Below are positions 43,270 to 51,721 of a stretch of DNA of 64,000 nt, piece by piece. The translations under genes were made by a program, and so were the position numbers. Origin of the DNA: Flavisericum labens. Its GTDB lineage: Bacteria; Bacteroidota; Bacteroidia; Flavobacteriales; Flavobacteriaceae. The notes under the pieces were generated by a model, which saw only the letters and a program-made list of their open reading frames with translations, made no database searches and was not told the DNA's origin. The first letter of the stretch is position 1, and each line of letters starts with the position of its first letter. Where the stretch lies: assembly GCF_045446075.1 (NCBI RefSeq), contig NZ_JBJJBQ010000008.1, positions 1 to 64,000 of the forward strand. Direction: 5' to 3'.

Positions 43270-43913
43270 TGCATTTTATACCAGAAGATATAGACCAATA
43301 TGTTGTAAACCACTCGGAAGATGAACCTGAGTTATTGAAACAGTTAAATAGAGAAACCTGCCAAAAGATTTTGCAACCACGTATGCTTAGCGGTCATTAC
43401 CAAGGTCGGGTATTGAGTATAATTTCTAAACTAACCCACCCTAAAAACATTTTAGAAATCGGAACCTATACTGGTTATTCTGCACTTTGCCTAGCTGAAG
43501 GCATGCAAAAAGAAGGCACTTTAGATACCATTGACATCAACGAGGAGTTGTATGATTTTCAAAGAAAATATTTTGATAAATCTGAATTTGGGCAACGCAT
43601 TGTTCAGCATTTGGGCAACGCACTCGACATTATTCCTCGTTTAAATAAAACATACGATTTGGTTTTTATAGATGCCGATAAAGAAAATTATGCAAGTTAC
43701 TTTGAAATTATATTAAATAAATTAAATACTGGTGGCATTATTCTATCTGATAATGTTTTGTGGAGCGGAAAAATACTAGAAACTACCTTTAAAAAAGAGG
43801 ACACCTCAACCCCTGCCCTAATTGAATATAATAAACTTTTAAAAGAAGATTCACGAGTTGAAACCGTGATTTTACCAATTAGAGATGGGTTAACTATTAG
43901 CAGAAAAATTTAG
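43269..43913 (+). CDS. Class I O-methyltransferase (catechol / caffeoyl-CoA type)
   Basis: 214 residues, cation-dependent OMT family: AdoMet motif ILEIGTYTGYSALCLAEGM, and metal residues in VFIDADKENY and ILSDNVLWSGK (Asp, Asp, Asn). Members methylate one of two vicinal hydroxyls. It starts inside the ACMSD stop codon (TAATG), so it is part of the kynurenine cluster. Plausible substrates there are 3-hydroxyanthranilate, 3-hydroxykynurenine or xanthurenate; this is inferred only from context. Confidence 0.88.
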   Translation: MHFIPEDIDQYVVNHSEDEPELLKQLNRETCQKILQPRMLSGHYQGRVLSIISKLTHPKNILEIGTYTGYSALCLAEGMQKEGTLDTIDINEELYDFQRKYFDKSEFGQRIVQHLGNALDIIPRLNKTYDLVFIDADKENYASYFEIILNKLNTGGIILSDNVLWSGKILETTFKKEDTSTPALIEYNKLLKEDSRVETVILPIRDGLTISRKI

Positions 43914-43956
43914 GAAATTCAATTAAGGAAGCATTTATGGCTTGCAAGCGTCTTTC

Positions 43957-44270
43957 TTAAGCAGAATTATAATTCTTCATTAAACCACAAATGTTGCCCA
44001 AACTATAATTTGCTAAAGCACATCCATAATGGTCACGAAAAGAATCTGTTAATATACTTGCTTTGGCAAATCGTTTGAAGGGTTTTAGCATTTCACCATT
44101 ATCATAAAAAAGAATAGCTCAGGCATTGATATCATCAATTTCTATGATATCGTATCATTCTTCTTTACCAAACGTAAGTAGGCAGAATAAAGAAAACAAT
44201 CGATAGGGTAAGTTTTTTTTAATTAGATCATAGATTCCGGACTCGGAAGGGGAGGGGTAATCAAAATGAA
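43957..44270 (-). pseudogene. Decayed gene with two in-frame TGA stops
   Basis: In the 429-base gap between the O-methyltransferase and tatA, one minus-strand frame reads as protein-like sequence for about 104 codons, ending at TAA (43957-43959): ESGIYDLIKKNLPYRLF, YDIIEIDDINA, AILFYDNGEMLKPFKRFAKA and DHYGCALANYSLGNICGL. It is broken by TGA at 44155-44157 and 44119-44121, both at positions where Trp would fit the context, and it has no start codon in frame nearby. I do not recognise the ancestral family. The rest of the gap (43914-43956 and 44271-44342) shows nothing I can support. Confidence 0.4.
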
Positions 44271-44342
44271 ACCTGAATTTTCACTAAAGTCCAAAAAGAA
44301 CTGGGCAATAGATAAAAAGGATATCGACAAAAAGATAAACGC

Positions 44343-44630
44343 CTAAAACTTCCGTTTAATTGAACCCGTAAAATCCTCCAGATCGTCTTTTACCTGATCT
44401 AATTCCTTTTTCACATCTTGGGTTATGCTCGTATCAATACCGTTTTTTTCAGCAGTTTTAGTGATTTCGTGCTTTATATCGTTGGTAGCATCTTTAAGCG
44501 TTCGCATGCCTTTTCCCAAACCACGAGCTATTTCGGGCAACTTATCTGCACCAAAAACCATAATAGCAATAAATAGTATAAATGCTATTTCTGCACCGCT
44601 TATAAATAGAAATATTGCTTGTTGTATCAC
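44343..44630 (-). CDS. tatA: Twin-arginine translocase subunit TatA/TatE
   Basis: 95 residues: short N-terminal membrane helix (FISGAEIAFILFIAIMVF), hinge FGADKLPEIARGLGKGMR with the conserved Phe-Gly, amphipathic helix, then a charged coiled tail (DVKKELDQVKDDLEDF). It forms the pore-like component for export of folded proteins with twin-Arg signals. TatC is not in the window. A -7-like box lies four bases before the ATG, suggesting a leaderless mRNA. Confidence 0.93.
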   Translation of the reverse strand: MIQQAIFLFISGAEIAFILFIAIMVFGADKLPEIARGLGKGMRTLKDATNDIKHEITKTAEKNGIDTSITQDVKKELDQVKDDLEDFTGSIKRKF

Positions 44631-44634
44631 TGTG

Positions 44635-44642
44635 CAAATATA
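44635..44642 (-). promoter_or_regulatory. -7 box of the tatA promoter
   Basis: TATATTTG on the minus strand, four bases before the tatA start, so transcription would begin at or next to the ATG. No -33 TTG identified. Confidence 0.4.
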
Positions 44643-44665
44643 CTAAGTTGTTTTGTGAGAATAAA

Positions 44666-44697
44666 AAAAAGCCGATTCTAAAAAAAATCGGCTTTCA
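44666..44697 (-). terminator. Terminator after the M1 peptidase gene
   Basis: Perfect ten-base stem AAAGCCGATT / AATCGGCTTT with an eight-base loop; on the minus strand it ends in a run of nine T. It separates the M1 peptidase from tatA. Confidence 0.85.
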
Positions 44698-44712
44698 AAT
44701 AAAATTACTTTC

Positions 44713-47049
44713 TTATCCTTTAATCTTTTCTTTAAATTGATCAAAATCGCTTTGCTGTTCTTTTCGTGGCCACGAGTTATTGGATGTATCAATATCGGCC
44801 GTTTCTTCATTAGGATCAATTTCTATACCTACAATGGCCTTGTCTGATGCAATTGCTTTACTTACCTCATTATCATCAAACCTCCATATTTGAGCAGGAT
44901 AGGTTTCTTCTTTTGAGGTGCCATCTTCATAAGTATATTTAACTATAATAGGCATAACCAGGCCTCCCGGCTTTTCAAAAGTCACATTATAAAAGTACTT
45001 GGGCTCCTTTATTTTTTGACGTTCTTGTGGCGAAAAGTTATCCATAATGTACTCTTGCAAAGGCTTAGAGTTTTCCAATAACGACCCCTTTTTCATCTTT
45101 TCCTTAAAATCTTCACTTCCCTCTTCAACTAAAAACACCAATGGCCTTAATTGGCTCCTTTTTATACCTCTTTCCTCCATTAAATCTCTCATATAAGCAT
45201 TGGGTTCTTCAGATACATAATATTTTTTTACATCTTTTACGCCAATATCCACCCAATCGGTAGTATAAAACCAACCCCTCCAAAACCAATCTAAATCAAA
45301 AGCTGAAGCATCTTCCATAGTTCTGAAAAAATCTTCTGGTGTGGGGTGCTTAAACTTCCATCGATTGGCATATTCTTTAAATGCATAGTCGAAAAGGTCA
45401 CGCCCCATAACGGTTTCTCTTAAAATATTTAAAGCTGTTGCTGGCTTTCCATAGGCATTGTTTCCAAATTGGTATAAGTCCAGGTTAAGCCCCTTAGTCA
45501 TTATTGGATCGATAAAAGACTGATCACCTCCCATATAAGGAACAATCATTTTTGCAGGCCCGCGATCGGACGGAAAATGTTGGTCATTAGGAGATAAGGC
45601 TGTTGGGTATTTTTCGCCAAAATCTTGCTCGGCCACATACTGAACAAACGTGTTTAGACCTTCGTCCATCCAGGTCCATTGGCGCTCGTCACTATTAACA
45701 ATCATGGGGAAAAAGTTATGCCCGACTTCATGGATAATAACACCCATCATGCCATACTTTACACGATCACTATATGTACCATCAGGGTTTGGGCGACCAT
45801 AGTTCCAACAAATCATGGGGTATTCCATACCCTGTTGTTTGGCGTGAACCGAAATGGCTTTGTGGTAGCGATAGTCAAAAGTCATTCTTGAATAAGATTC
45901 AAGCGTGCTGGCTACCGCGCGGGTCGACCATTCTTCCCAAAGTGGATTTCCTTCTTTAGGGTACATAGAAACAGCCATAATATCTTTACCTCCAATTTTG
46001 ACGGCCATCATATCCAAAATAAATTTTCTTGAAGTTGCAAAACCAAAATCACGTACGTTTTCAGCCTTAAGCTTCCAAGTTTTTGTTTTCTCAGAAAACC
46101 CTTTTTCTGCAGCCTCAGCTTCAGCTTGATTTACTATTAAAACGGGTTTGTCAAAAGATTTTTTGGCAGCTTCGTATCGCTGTAACATGGTTTTTGAATA
46201 CACTTCTTTTCTGTTGGTCAGCACACCTGTTCCGTCCAAAATATGATCGGCTGGCACTGTAATGTTCACCTCATAATCCCCAAAAGGTAAAGCGAACTCA
46301 TCTCGTCCCCAAAACTGTGAATTTTGCCAACCTTCCACATCGCTGTAAACTGCCATTCGTGGAAAAAACTGGGCAATCACATAGGCTCTATTTCCATCTT
46401 TTGAGAAATACTCATATCCTGAACGACCACTCCCATTAATAGGTTCTGCTTCTTCAACATGATTGTTAATATTGTACCACCATTTAATAGAAAACGAAAA
46501 TTTACCTCCTGTTTTCAAAGGTTCTGCCAGCTCCACCCGCATCATCGTTCTATTAATCATATGTGGAAGCGGTTTACCACTTGTATCGGTAACCTGTAAA
46601 ATGTTAAAACCACGATCTAGTGGCTCCCTCATAAATTCTGAAGTAAATGCATTTGGAAGCATAACTGGTGCAACACCACTAGTTTCTATTAAAGGTGATT
46701 TAGAGTCTTTCGCTCTTTTATTTTGTTCTAATTGTACCCATAAATAGTTAAGTTCATCTGGAGAATTGTTGGTATATGTAATGGTTTCATAGCCCGATAT
46801 TTTAGCATTTTTATCATCTAAGACAATATCCATTTCGTAATCAGCCTGTTGTTGATAATATGCAGGACCAGGGGCTCCTGAAGCAGATCTAAACATGTTG
46901 GGCGTAGAAAATTCGTCATACAACTGCTTAAATTTATTGGTATTTGTATGTCCTTTTTTTACCGCTACACCAACTTGTTCCTGAGCTTTGACGGTAAACG
47001 AAATAAAAATAAATGCTAAACAGAAATAGGCTATCTTTTTCATTCTCAT
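44713..47049 (-). CDS. Exported M1-family metallopeptidase
   Basis: About 778 residues from the ATG at 47049, giving MRMKKIAYFCLAFIFISFTVKAQ, a good signal peptide; the frame extends 24 codons further but that would bury the signal. Gluzincin motif HEVGHNFFPMIV plus downstream Glu in WMDEGLNTFVQYVAE (Zn ligands), preceded by QGMEYPMICWN at the place of the usual GAMEN exopeptidase loop. N-terminal beta domain (about 60-300) with VLDDKNAKISGYETITYTNNSPDELNYLWVQL. Secreted aminopeptidase-like enzyme; substrate unknown. Possibly co-transcribed with the DUF6702 gene 104 bases upstream. Confidence 0.9.
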   Translation of the reverse strand: MRMKKIAYFCLAFIFISFTVKAQEQVGVAVKKGHTNTNKFKQLYDEFSTPNMFRSASGAPGPAYYQQQADYEMDIVLDDKNAKISGYETITYTNNSPDELNYLWVQLEQNKRAKDSKSPLIETSGVAPVMLPNAFTSEFMREPLDRGFNILQVTDTSGKPLPHMINRTMMRVELAEPLKTGGKFSFSIKWWYNINNHVEEAEPINGSGRSGYEYFSKDGNRAYVIAQFFPRMAVYSDVEGWQNSQFWGRDEFALPFGDYEVNITVPADHILDGTGVLTNRKEVYSKTMLQRYEAAKKSFDKPVLIVNQAEAEAAEKGFSEKTKTWKLKAENVRDFGFATSRKFILDMMAVKIGGKDIMAVSMYPKEGNPLWEEWSTRAVASTLESYSRMTFDYRYHKAISVHAKQQGMEYPMICWNYGRPNPDGTYSDRVKYGMMGVIIHEVGHNFFPMIVNSDERQWTWMDEGLNTFVQYVAEQDFGEKYPTALSPNDQHFPSDRGPAKMIVPYMGGDQSFIDPIMTKGLNLDLYQFGNNAYGKPATALNILRETVMGRDLFDYAFKEYANRWKFKHPTPEDFFRTMEDASAFDLDWFWRGWFYTTDWVDIGVKDVKKYYVSEEPNAYMRDLMEERGIKRSQLRPLVFLVEEGSEDFKEKMKKGSLLENSKPLQEYIMDNFSPQERQKIKEPKYFYNVTFEKPGGLVMPIIVKYTYEDGTSKEETYPAQIWRFDDNEVSKAIASDKAIVGIEIDPNEETADIDTSNNSWPRKEQQSDFDQFKEKIKG

Positions 47050-47153
47050 TTTTTGTGTTTTATTTAATAAAAGTTTGATTTTAGCTACTTTTTTTAAGGA
47101 ATTATCATAGAAATTGATCAAAACTAATAAATTACAGAAAGACTTAGTTTATT

Positions 47154-47657
47154 TTAATTAAACTTTAACACGGCGGTATCCTTTTGAGGAATAAGAATTA
47201 CACTTTTTTGCTGAGAATTTATTTTAGTTTTTATAATATTTTGCTGCTCTTGAATTAAATCGAATAAAATCCGGTTGGTTACCTCAAAAGCATCTATGCT
47301 TTTAACATCCTCAATTTCAAGATAGCACTTTATAATATCGATATCGTATTCCTTGCCTATATAAATAAAGTCCGCTTTTTTTCCATTAATTTTAAAAGTC
47401 AAATTATCCTTTAGGTATTGCTCAATGTACTCATCGAGGTTTTCTGTTTCATTTTCCCCACCAAATGTTAAGGCCTTATTATAGCGGGTGCGCAATGCAC
47501 TTTCAAAATCATCAACAAACAATCTGGAAATAATTTGTACTGATTGGGTTTGGTCTACATACTCCACTTGTGTGAGACTTATATAATAATCGTGAACTGA
47601 GGAGAATGCAAAACACGACAATGCAAAAGCTACAACTAATATTTTAACAAGTTTCAT
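47154..47657 (-). CDS. DUF6702-like exported protein
   Basis: 167 residues. Signal peptide (KLVKILVVAFALSCFAFS) followed by HDYYISLTQVEYVDQTQSVQIISRLFVDDFESALR, the family's opening. Mostly beta strands, consistent with a periplasmic beta-sandwich, no catalytic motif. It commonly sits next to M1 peptidase and CarboxypepD_reg genes in flavobacteria, the order seen here, so the three may act together at the envelope; function unknown. Confidence 0.75.
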   Translation of the reverse strand: MKLVKILVVAFALSCFAFSSVHDYYISLTQVEYVDQTQSVQIISRLFVDDFESALRTRYNKALTFGGENETENLDEYIEQYLKDNLTFKINGKKADFIYIGKEYDIDIIKCYLEIEDVKSIDAFEVTNRILFDLIQEQQNIIKTKINSQQKSVILIPQKDTAVLKFN

Positions 47658-47864
47658 TCAAATTTTGTTTATGCGAATGTAATGCTTTCAAAAAGTATTC
47701 CAAAAATATTCAATCAAGCTTAGGTATTCTTGGTACTATGTGTATTTTATCCAAAGGAAGATTTGCCAATAATCTAATTTATTTGTGATAAGGCGTTTAA
47801 ATCGCAAAAAACTTTCATCAAAAAAAGACAAATTGCTTTTAATTTTTTAGAGACATGTTTATGA

Positions 47865-48665
47865 TTAGCTCTTAGACTTTAAAAACTCCTGGCTTCTTTG
47901 GTGCAACAATTCTAAAAACTCCATTTCCTTTCCGTAATTAAGTAGTGAAAAATCAAAGCCATCAGCTTGCACAAATTGAATAAAATCCTCTACACGATGC
48001 TTTGGAATATTAAAATTATTCGTCAAAAATTCTGAACCAAAATAATATTTAATTGATTCGATGGGTACTTCAGGCACTTGCACCTTCTTCTTGTCCTTAA
48101 CTTTAGCCCTAAATAAAGGCAACAACAATTGGTCAACAACATTCACTATATTCAACCCATTTACAACTTCAATTCCCTCTGTGTTCATGGCAACATTCTC
48201 TGCCTCGGTTTTATAATCTTTTTTAAATTCGTATTCAGCACTATGTTTTACACCAAAATAAAGAGCGTCCAACTTGGGCTTAAAAGGCTTAGATCGGTCC
48301 ATATCGGTATCTAAATTACCCGTTAACCCTTTTGTTAGCACAATTACCTCGTCAAGTTTATTTATCTCTTCTATCAGGAAAAGTTTCATCTTTTTCGACT
48401 CAATGATATCTTCATTTATCTTAAAACTAAAATTTTGGTATTGCAGCGCACTAACTTCAATCTGATCATTCAAAGCTACTTTAAGAGAAAAAGCTCCGTT
48501 TTCATCGGTTATCGTACCAGTATTCGATGAAGCATTAAAAACAGTAATACCAGCTAAATCGCTACCTTCAACAATTATTTGTCCAGAAACCGTAATTCGA
48601 TTTACGGTTTGCGAAATTGCTGATGATGAAATTAAAACGGCCAATAAGAATATAAGTCTGTTCAT
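47865..48665 (-). CDS. Exported CarboxypepD_reg-like protein
   Basis: 266 residues: signal peptide (NRLIFLLAVLISSSAISQ), CarboxypepD_reg-like sandwich (about 22-110: ITVSGQIIVEGSDLAGITVF, TITDENGAFSLKV, IEVSALQYQNFSFKI), then a helical C-terminal half ending in GKEMEFLELLHQRSQEFLK. Same layout as the protein at 15178-15954, so the two are likely paralogues. Function unknown. 207 bases upstream of the DUF6702 gene on the same strand. Confidence 0.82.
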   Translation of the reverse strand: MNRLIFLLAVLISSSAISQTVNRITVSGQIIVEGSDLAGITVFNASSNTGTITDENGAFSLKVALNDQIEVSALQYQNFSFKINEDIIESKKMKLFLIEEINKLDEVIVLTKGLTGNLDTDMDRSKPFKPKLDALYFGVKHSAEYEFKKDYKTEAENVAMNTEGIEVVNGLNIVNVVDQLLLPLFRAKVKDKKKVQVPEVPIESIKYYFGSEFLTNNFNIPKHRVEDFIQFVQADGFDFSLLNYGKEMEFLELLHQRSQEFLKSKS

Positions 48666-48770
48666 GTTTTTTCTTTTGAAAATACCACTTTATTTTCAAA
48701 ATTTAAAGAATAGCGGCTTAAATTATGACGAAATTTCATTTTTTAACTAGCTTTACATTAAACCATTTTT

Positions 48771-49478
48771 ATGAAGAATATAATTATTGCAAGCACATCT
48801 ACAGTACATGGAAGCGGTTATTTAGAATATATAATGCCCGAACTTGAAATATTATTTAAAAATACTTCTGAAATCGTTTTTATTCCCTATGCCCGCCCAG
48901 GAGGAATCTCGCATAACGAATATACCCAAGTGGCCAAAAACGGGTTTTCTAAAATAGGAAAGAACGTAAAGGGCATTCATGAATTTAAAAACCCTGTTGA
49001 GGCCGTCAAGAACGCACATGCTTTATTTGTTGGGGGCGGCAACACCTTCGTTTTAACGTATCAACTATATAAAAACGACTTAATAAACCCTATAAAAGAA
49101 GCCGTAAACTCCGGCACTCCATATCTAGGAACTAGCGCTGGCAGCAACATTTGCGGGCTTACAGTAAAAACCACCAACGACATGCCTATTGTATACCCAC
49201 CAAGTTTTAATGTCTTAGGGCTAGTACCTTTCAACATTAATCCGCACTACCTAGACCCCGATAATTCTAGCAAACATATGGGCGAAACTCGCGAAACAAG
49301 AATCAAAGAGTTCCATGCTTACAATACGCCTCCTGTTATAGGTTTAAGGGAAGGTAGCTGGCTAAGAGTAAAAAATAACACTGTTACCTTAAAAGGAAGT
49401 TTATCGGCCAGAATATTTGAATATAACAAAACACCTTACGAAGTAAATACCGAAACAGATTTAAGCTATTTAAAATAA
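48771..49478 (+). CDS. pepE: Dipeptidase E (peptidase family S51)
   Basis: 235 residues. Cleaves alpha-aspartyl dipeptides in the cytosol. Nucleophile Ser122 in LGTSAGSN, with FVGGGNTFVLTYQL before it; Asp137 and His159 (INPHYL) complete the likely triad. Full length (E. coli PepE 229). No signal peptide. Monocistronic, with a terminator hairpin after the stop. Confidence 0.93.
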   Translation: MKNIIIASTSTVHGSGYLEYIMPELEILFKNTSEIVFIPYARPGGISHNEYTQVAKNGFSKIGKNVKGIHEFKNPVEAVKNAHALFVGGGNTFVLTYQLYKNDLINPIKEAVNSGTPYLGTSAGSNICGLTVKTTNDMPIVYPPSFNVLGLVPFNINPHYLDPDNSSKHMGETRETRIKEFHAYNTPPVIGLREGSWLRVKNNTVTLKGSLSARIFEYNKTPYEVNTETDLSYLK

Positions 49479-49480
49479 AA

Positions 49481-49505
49481 AAGCCTCACTATTTCTAGTG
49501 AAGCT
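49481..49505. terminator. Hairpin between pepE and tRNA-Gly
   Basis: AAGC-C-TCACTA / TAGTGA-A-GCTT with loop TTTC, between the pepE stop and the 3' end of the convergent tRNA gene; a weak T-tract in plus orientation (TTTCT), so it could end both transcripts. Confidence 0.6.
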
Positions 49506-49510
49506 TTCTG

Positions 49511-49583
49511 AGCGGGAGACCGGGTTCGAACCGGCGACATTCAGCTTGGAAGGCTGACGCTCTACCAACTGAGCTACTCCCGC
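49511..49583 (-). tRNA. tRNA-Gly (anticodon TCC)
   Basis: 73 bases on the minus strand. Acceptor GCGGGAG/CTCCCGC, D-arm GCTC-AGTTGGTA-GAGC, anticodon arm TCAGC-CTTCCAA-GCTGA giving TCC (reads GGA/GGG), variable loop ATGTC, T-arm with TTCGAAC loop. Discriminator T; the CCA end is not encoded. Confidence 0.95.
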
Positions 49584-49596
49584 CTTAATTTGGCTG

Positions 49597-49626
49597 CAAA
49601 TATATAAACTGTTTATTCTTTCACAA
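49597..49626 (-). promoter_or_regulatory. Promoter of tRNA-Gly
   Basis: Minus strand: TTG (49626-49624), 19 bases, TATATTTG (49604-49597), 13 bases before the mature tRNA. A textbook Bacteroidota promoter. Confidence 0.7.
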
Positions 49627-49719
49627 GGAAAAAACGCATCTTTTTTCACTAAAAAACTCTATCTAACTATAAGTCTTTTTAAGTTTAAAAATCTCTTCAT
49701 ATTTTTCTGCCTTAACACA

Positions 49720-50160
49720 ATGAATTACAATATAAAACAAATCACCGCAAATAAAACTTACGAAATCAGACAGCCCATTTTAAGGACAGGTCAACCTATT
49801 GAAACTTGTTTTTTTGAAGGCGACAACTTAGAAACCACATATCATTTGGGCATTTTTTCAGAGGAAAAACTTGTCGGTGTAAGCTCATTTTTTAAAAATA
49901 ATAATTCATTATTTACAATAAGTTCGCAATATCAACTGCGCGGTATGGCCATTTTGAAAAACTACCAAAAACATGGTCTGGGGCGTGACATTTTAAAGCA
50001 AGGTGAACAGATGCTTAAATTAAAAAATGTAAATCTCATTTGGTGCAATGCCCGCGAGGTTGCTATCAATTTTTATGCTAAAAACGGATATCAAATTATA
50101 GGTGACCCATTCAATATTAAAGATATTGGCCTGCACTTTGTGATGTACAAATCACTTTAA
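49720..50160 (+). CDS. GNAT-family N-acetyltransferase
   Basis: 146 residues, GNAT fold. Motif A is YQLRGMAILKNYQKHGLGRDILKQGE (the Q/R-x-x-G-x-G/A acetyl-CoA loop is KHGLGRD), motif B includes LIWCNAREVAINFYAKNGYQIIG. Transfers acetyl groups to an amine or N-terminus; substrate unknown. No operon partner, 80 bases before the M48 gene. Confidence 0.88.
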   Translation: MNYNIKQITANKTYEIRQPILRTGQPIETCFFEGDNLETTYHLGIFSEEKLVGVSSFFKNNNSLFTISSQYQLRGMAILKNYQKHGLGRDILKQGEQMLKLKNVNLIWCNAREVAINFYAKNGYQIIGDPFNIKDIGLHFVMYKSL

Positions 50161-50240
50161 ACTTGTGACTACAAAATAAAAAAGAGTCTTAATCTATAAA
50201 CTGAAATTTTGTAATTTTAAGAACAGTAAATCATTTCAAA

Positions 50241-51008
50241 ATGAGAGGAGGAAATCTAAAGTTAAGGTTGATAATTGGAGTGGCAATTGCCTTATTTTTT
50301 ATTTTTAAAAAATGTAGTCAACAGGAAGTAAACCCATACACCGGCAGAACCCAAACCATTTCGATGACACCAGACAACGAAATAGCCATTGGCTTGCAAA
50401 GTGCTCCGCAAATGGCGCAACAACATGGCGGACTGCACCCCAATAAGCAATATCAATCTCTGGTAGACAATGTTGGCAATAAATTAGTAAACAGCAGTAT
50501 TGCCAGAAAAACACCTTACAAGTACGAGTTCCATCTTCTTAACGATCCCAACACCATAAATGCCTTTGCACTTCCTGGTGGTCAAATATTTATAACATTT
50601 GCTTTATTTTCTAAATTAGACAATGAAGACCAGTTAGCCGGTGTACTAGGGCACGAAATAGGTCATGTTTTAGGCAGACACAGTGCAGAGCGTATCGCGG
50701 AGAGCGAATATTGGCAAGGGTTAACCACCGCGGGAGCGGTTGGCGCAGATATGGGAGGGTTAGTTAGTGGTATTGGCCAAAACACACTTTTAACCAATGG
50801 AAGAGATGACGAACTAGAAAGCGATGATTTAGGGGTTAAATTTATGATTAAATCCGGATATAACCCCCAGGAAATGATTGGTGTAATGGAAATATTAAAA
50901 ACAGCGGCTGGCCCAAACCGAGTTCCTGAATTTAAAAGCACGCATCCCGATCCCGATAATCGAATTGAAAAAATACAAGAAGCCATCGAAAAATACAAAA
51001 ACCAATAA
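50241..51008 (+). CDS. M48-family metallopeptidase, membrane-anchored
   Basis: 255 residues. N-terminal hydrophobic segment (LRLIIGVAIALFFIF) then Cys25 (KKCSQQ), so it is a lipoprotein or single-helix anchored protein. Zinc motif GHEIGHVLGRHSAE (His138, Glu139, His142) and the later Glu in ELESDDLG, as in the HtpX/BepA/YcaL group. Probably a periplasmic quality-control protease. Terminator follows directly. Confidence 0.92.
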   Translation: MRGGNLKLRLIIGVAIALFFIFKKCSQQEVNPYTGRTQTISMTPDNEIAIGLQSAPQMAQQHGGLHPNKQYQSLVDNVGNKLVNSSIARKTPYKYEFHLLNDPNTINAFALPGGQIFITFALFSKLDNEDQLAGVLGHEIGHVLGRHSAERIAESEYWQGLTTAGAVGADMGGLVSGIGQNTLLTNGRDDELESDDLGVKFMIKSGYNPQEMIGVMEILKTAAGPNRVPEFKSTHPDPDNRIEKIQEAIEKYKNQ

Positions 51009-51033
51009 AAAAAAGCCCAAATAGGGCTTTTTT
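51007..51033 (+). terminator. Rho-independent terminator after the M48 gene
   Basis: Stem AAAAAAGCCC / GGGCTTTTTT with loop AAATA, starting at the stop codon. Confidence 0.85.
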
Positions 51034-51065
51034 GGAGTGACTAACTCAAAATAATTATCTATAAA

Positions 51066-51470
51066 TTATTTTCTTTTTTTGGCTTTGACCTCTGCCAAAG
51101 CTTTTTTGATGATTTCTGCCGCATCCGTTGCTCCATGTAACTCAGCATATTTTAAAGCTGTTTTCTTCTTATCACTTCTGGCTTTTAAATCGGCGCCGTG
51201 CATGATAAGCAATTTCAAAATTTCAGTTCTGTTAAATTTTGCGGCATACATTAAAGGCGTCATGCCATTAGATTTAGCATTTACGTCGGCTCCTCTAGCA
51301 ATAAGTTTCTGAACCGTTTCTAAATCACCCTTAGCGATAGAAACACAAAACGTGTTCACTTTAAAATAAGATTCTACAGTGTAATTTACCTTTAAATTTT
51401 CTGTGTTTGCATTTGCTGATACTACAGAAAAGCATAATGCGATTGCGGAAATAATGATTGTTTTTTTCAT
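51066..51470 (-). CDS. Exported ankyrin-repeat protein
   Basis: 134 residues: signal peptide (KKTIIISAIALCFSVVSANA) and two to three ankyrin repeats (SIAKGDLETVQKLIARGADVNAKSNGMTPLMYAAKFNRTEILKLLIMHGADLKARSDKKKTALKYAELHG, about residues 43-115), then a Lys-rich tail. Likely a periplasmic protein-protein interaction module; partner unknown. Convergent with the M48 gene. Confidence 0.88.
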   Translation of the reverse strand: MKKTIIISAIALCFSVVSANANTENLKVNYTVESYFKVNTFCVSIAKGDLETVQKLIARGADVNAKSNGMTPLMYAAKFNRTEILKLLIMHGADLKARSDKKKTALKYAELHGATDAAEIIKKALAEVKAKKRK

Positions 51471-51652
51471 GATGAAAGATTTTAATTTGATTAATTGATT
51501 ACGTTTTTTGATATACTAAAGAGACGACTTTATTTTGATACTGTTACACAAAAAAAGTTTTATAACGTATTTTTAACGTTTAATTAGTATAACATTAACG
51601 GAAACCAATCTTTTTTAAAAAAATGTCAAAACCCTTAAAAACGCTAGCTTTT

Positions 51653-51674
51653 AAGAGGTCTTTTTCCTCTTTTT
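51653..51674 (+). terminator. Orphan terminator-like hairpin upstream of gpmI
   Basis: AAGAGG / CCTCTT with a seven-base loop and four T, placed before the gpmI -7 box rather than after any plus-strand gene. It may insulate gpmI or end an unseen short transcript. Confidence 0.35.
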
Positions 51675-51688
51675 CTAACAAACTTCGC

Positions 51689-51696
51689 TATCTTTG
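51689..51696 (+). promoter_or_regulatory. -7 box of the gpmI promoter
   Basis: TATCTTTG, 25 bases before the gpmI ATG. Confidence 0.55.
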
Positions 51697-51721
51697 CTCA
51701 ATCTTAAAATTTTAACAAAAA

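Noticed and set aside
44266..44346. 26-codon plus-strand ORF, Lys-rich, beside tatA
   Set aside because: Too short, low complexity, no promoter, and it overlaps the tatA stop region.
51606..51716. 30-codon plus-strand ORF before gpmI
   Set aside because: It runs through the hairpin and the gpmI -7 box, so it is not a plausible gene.
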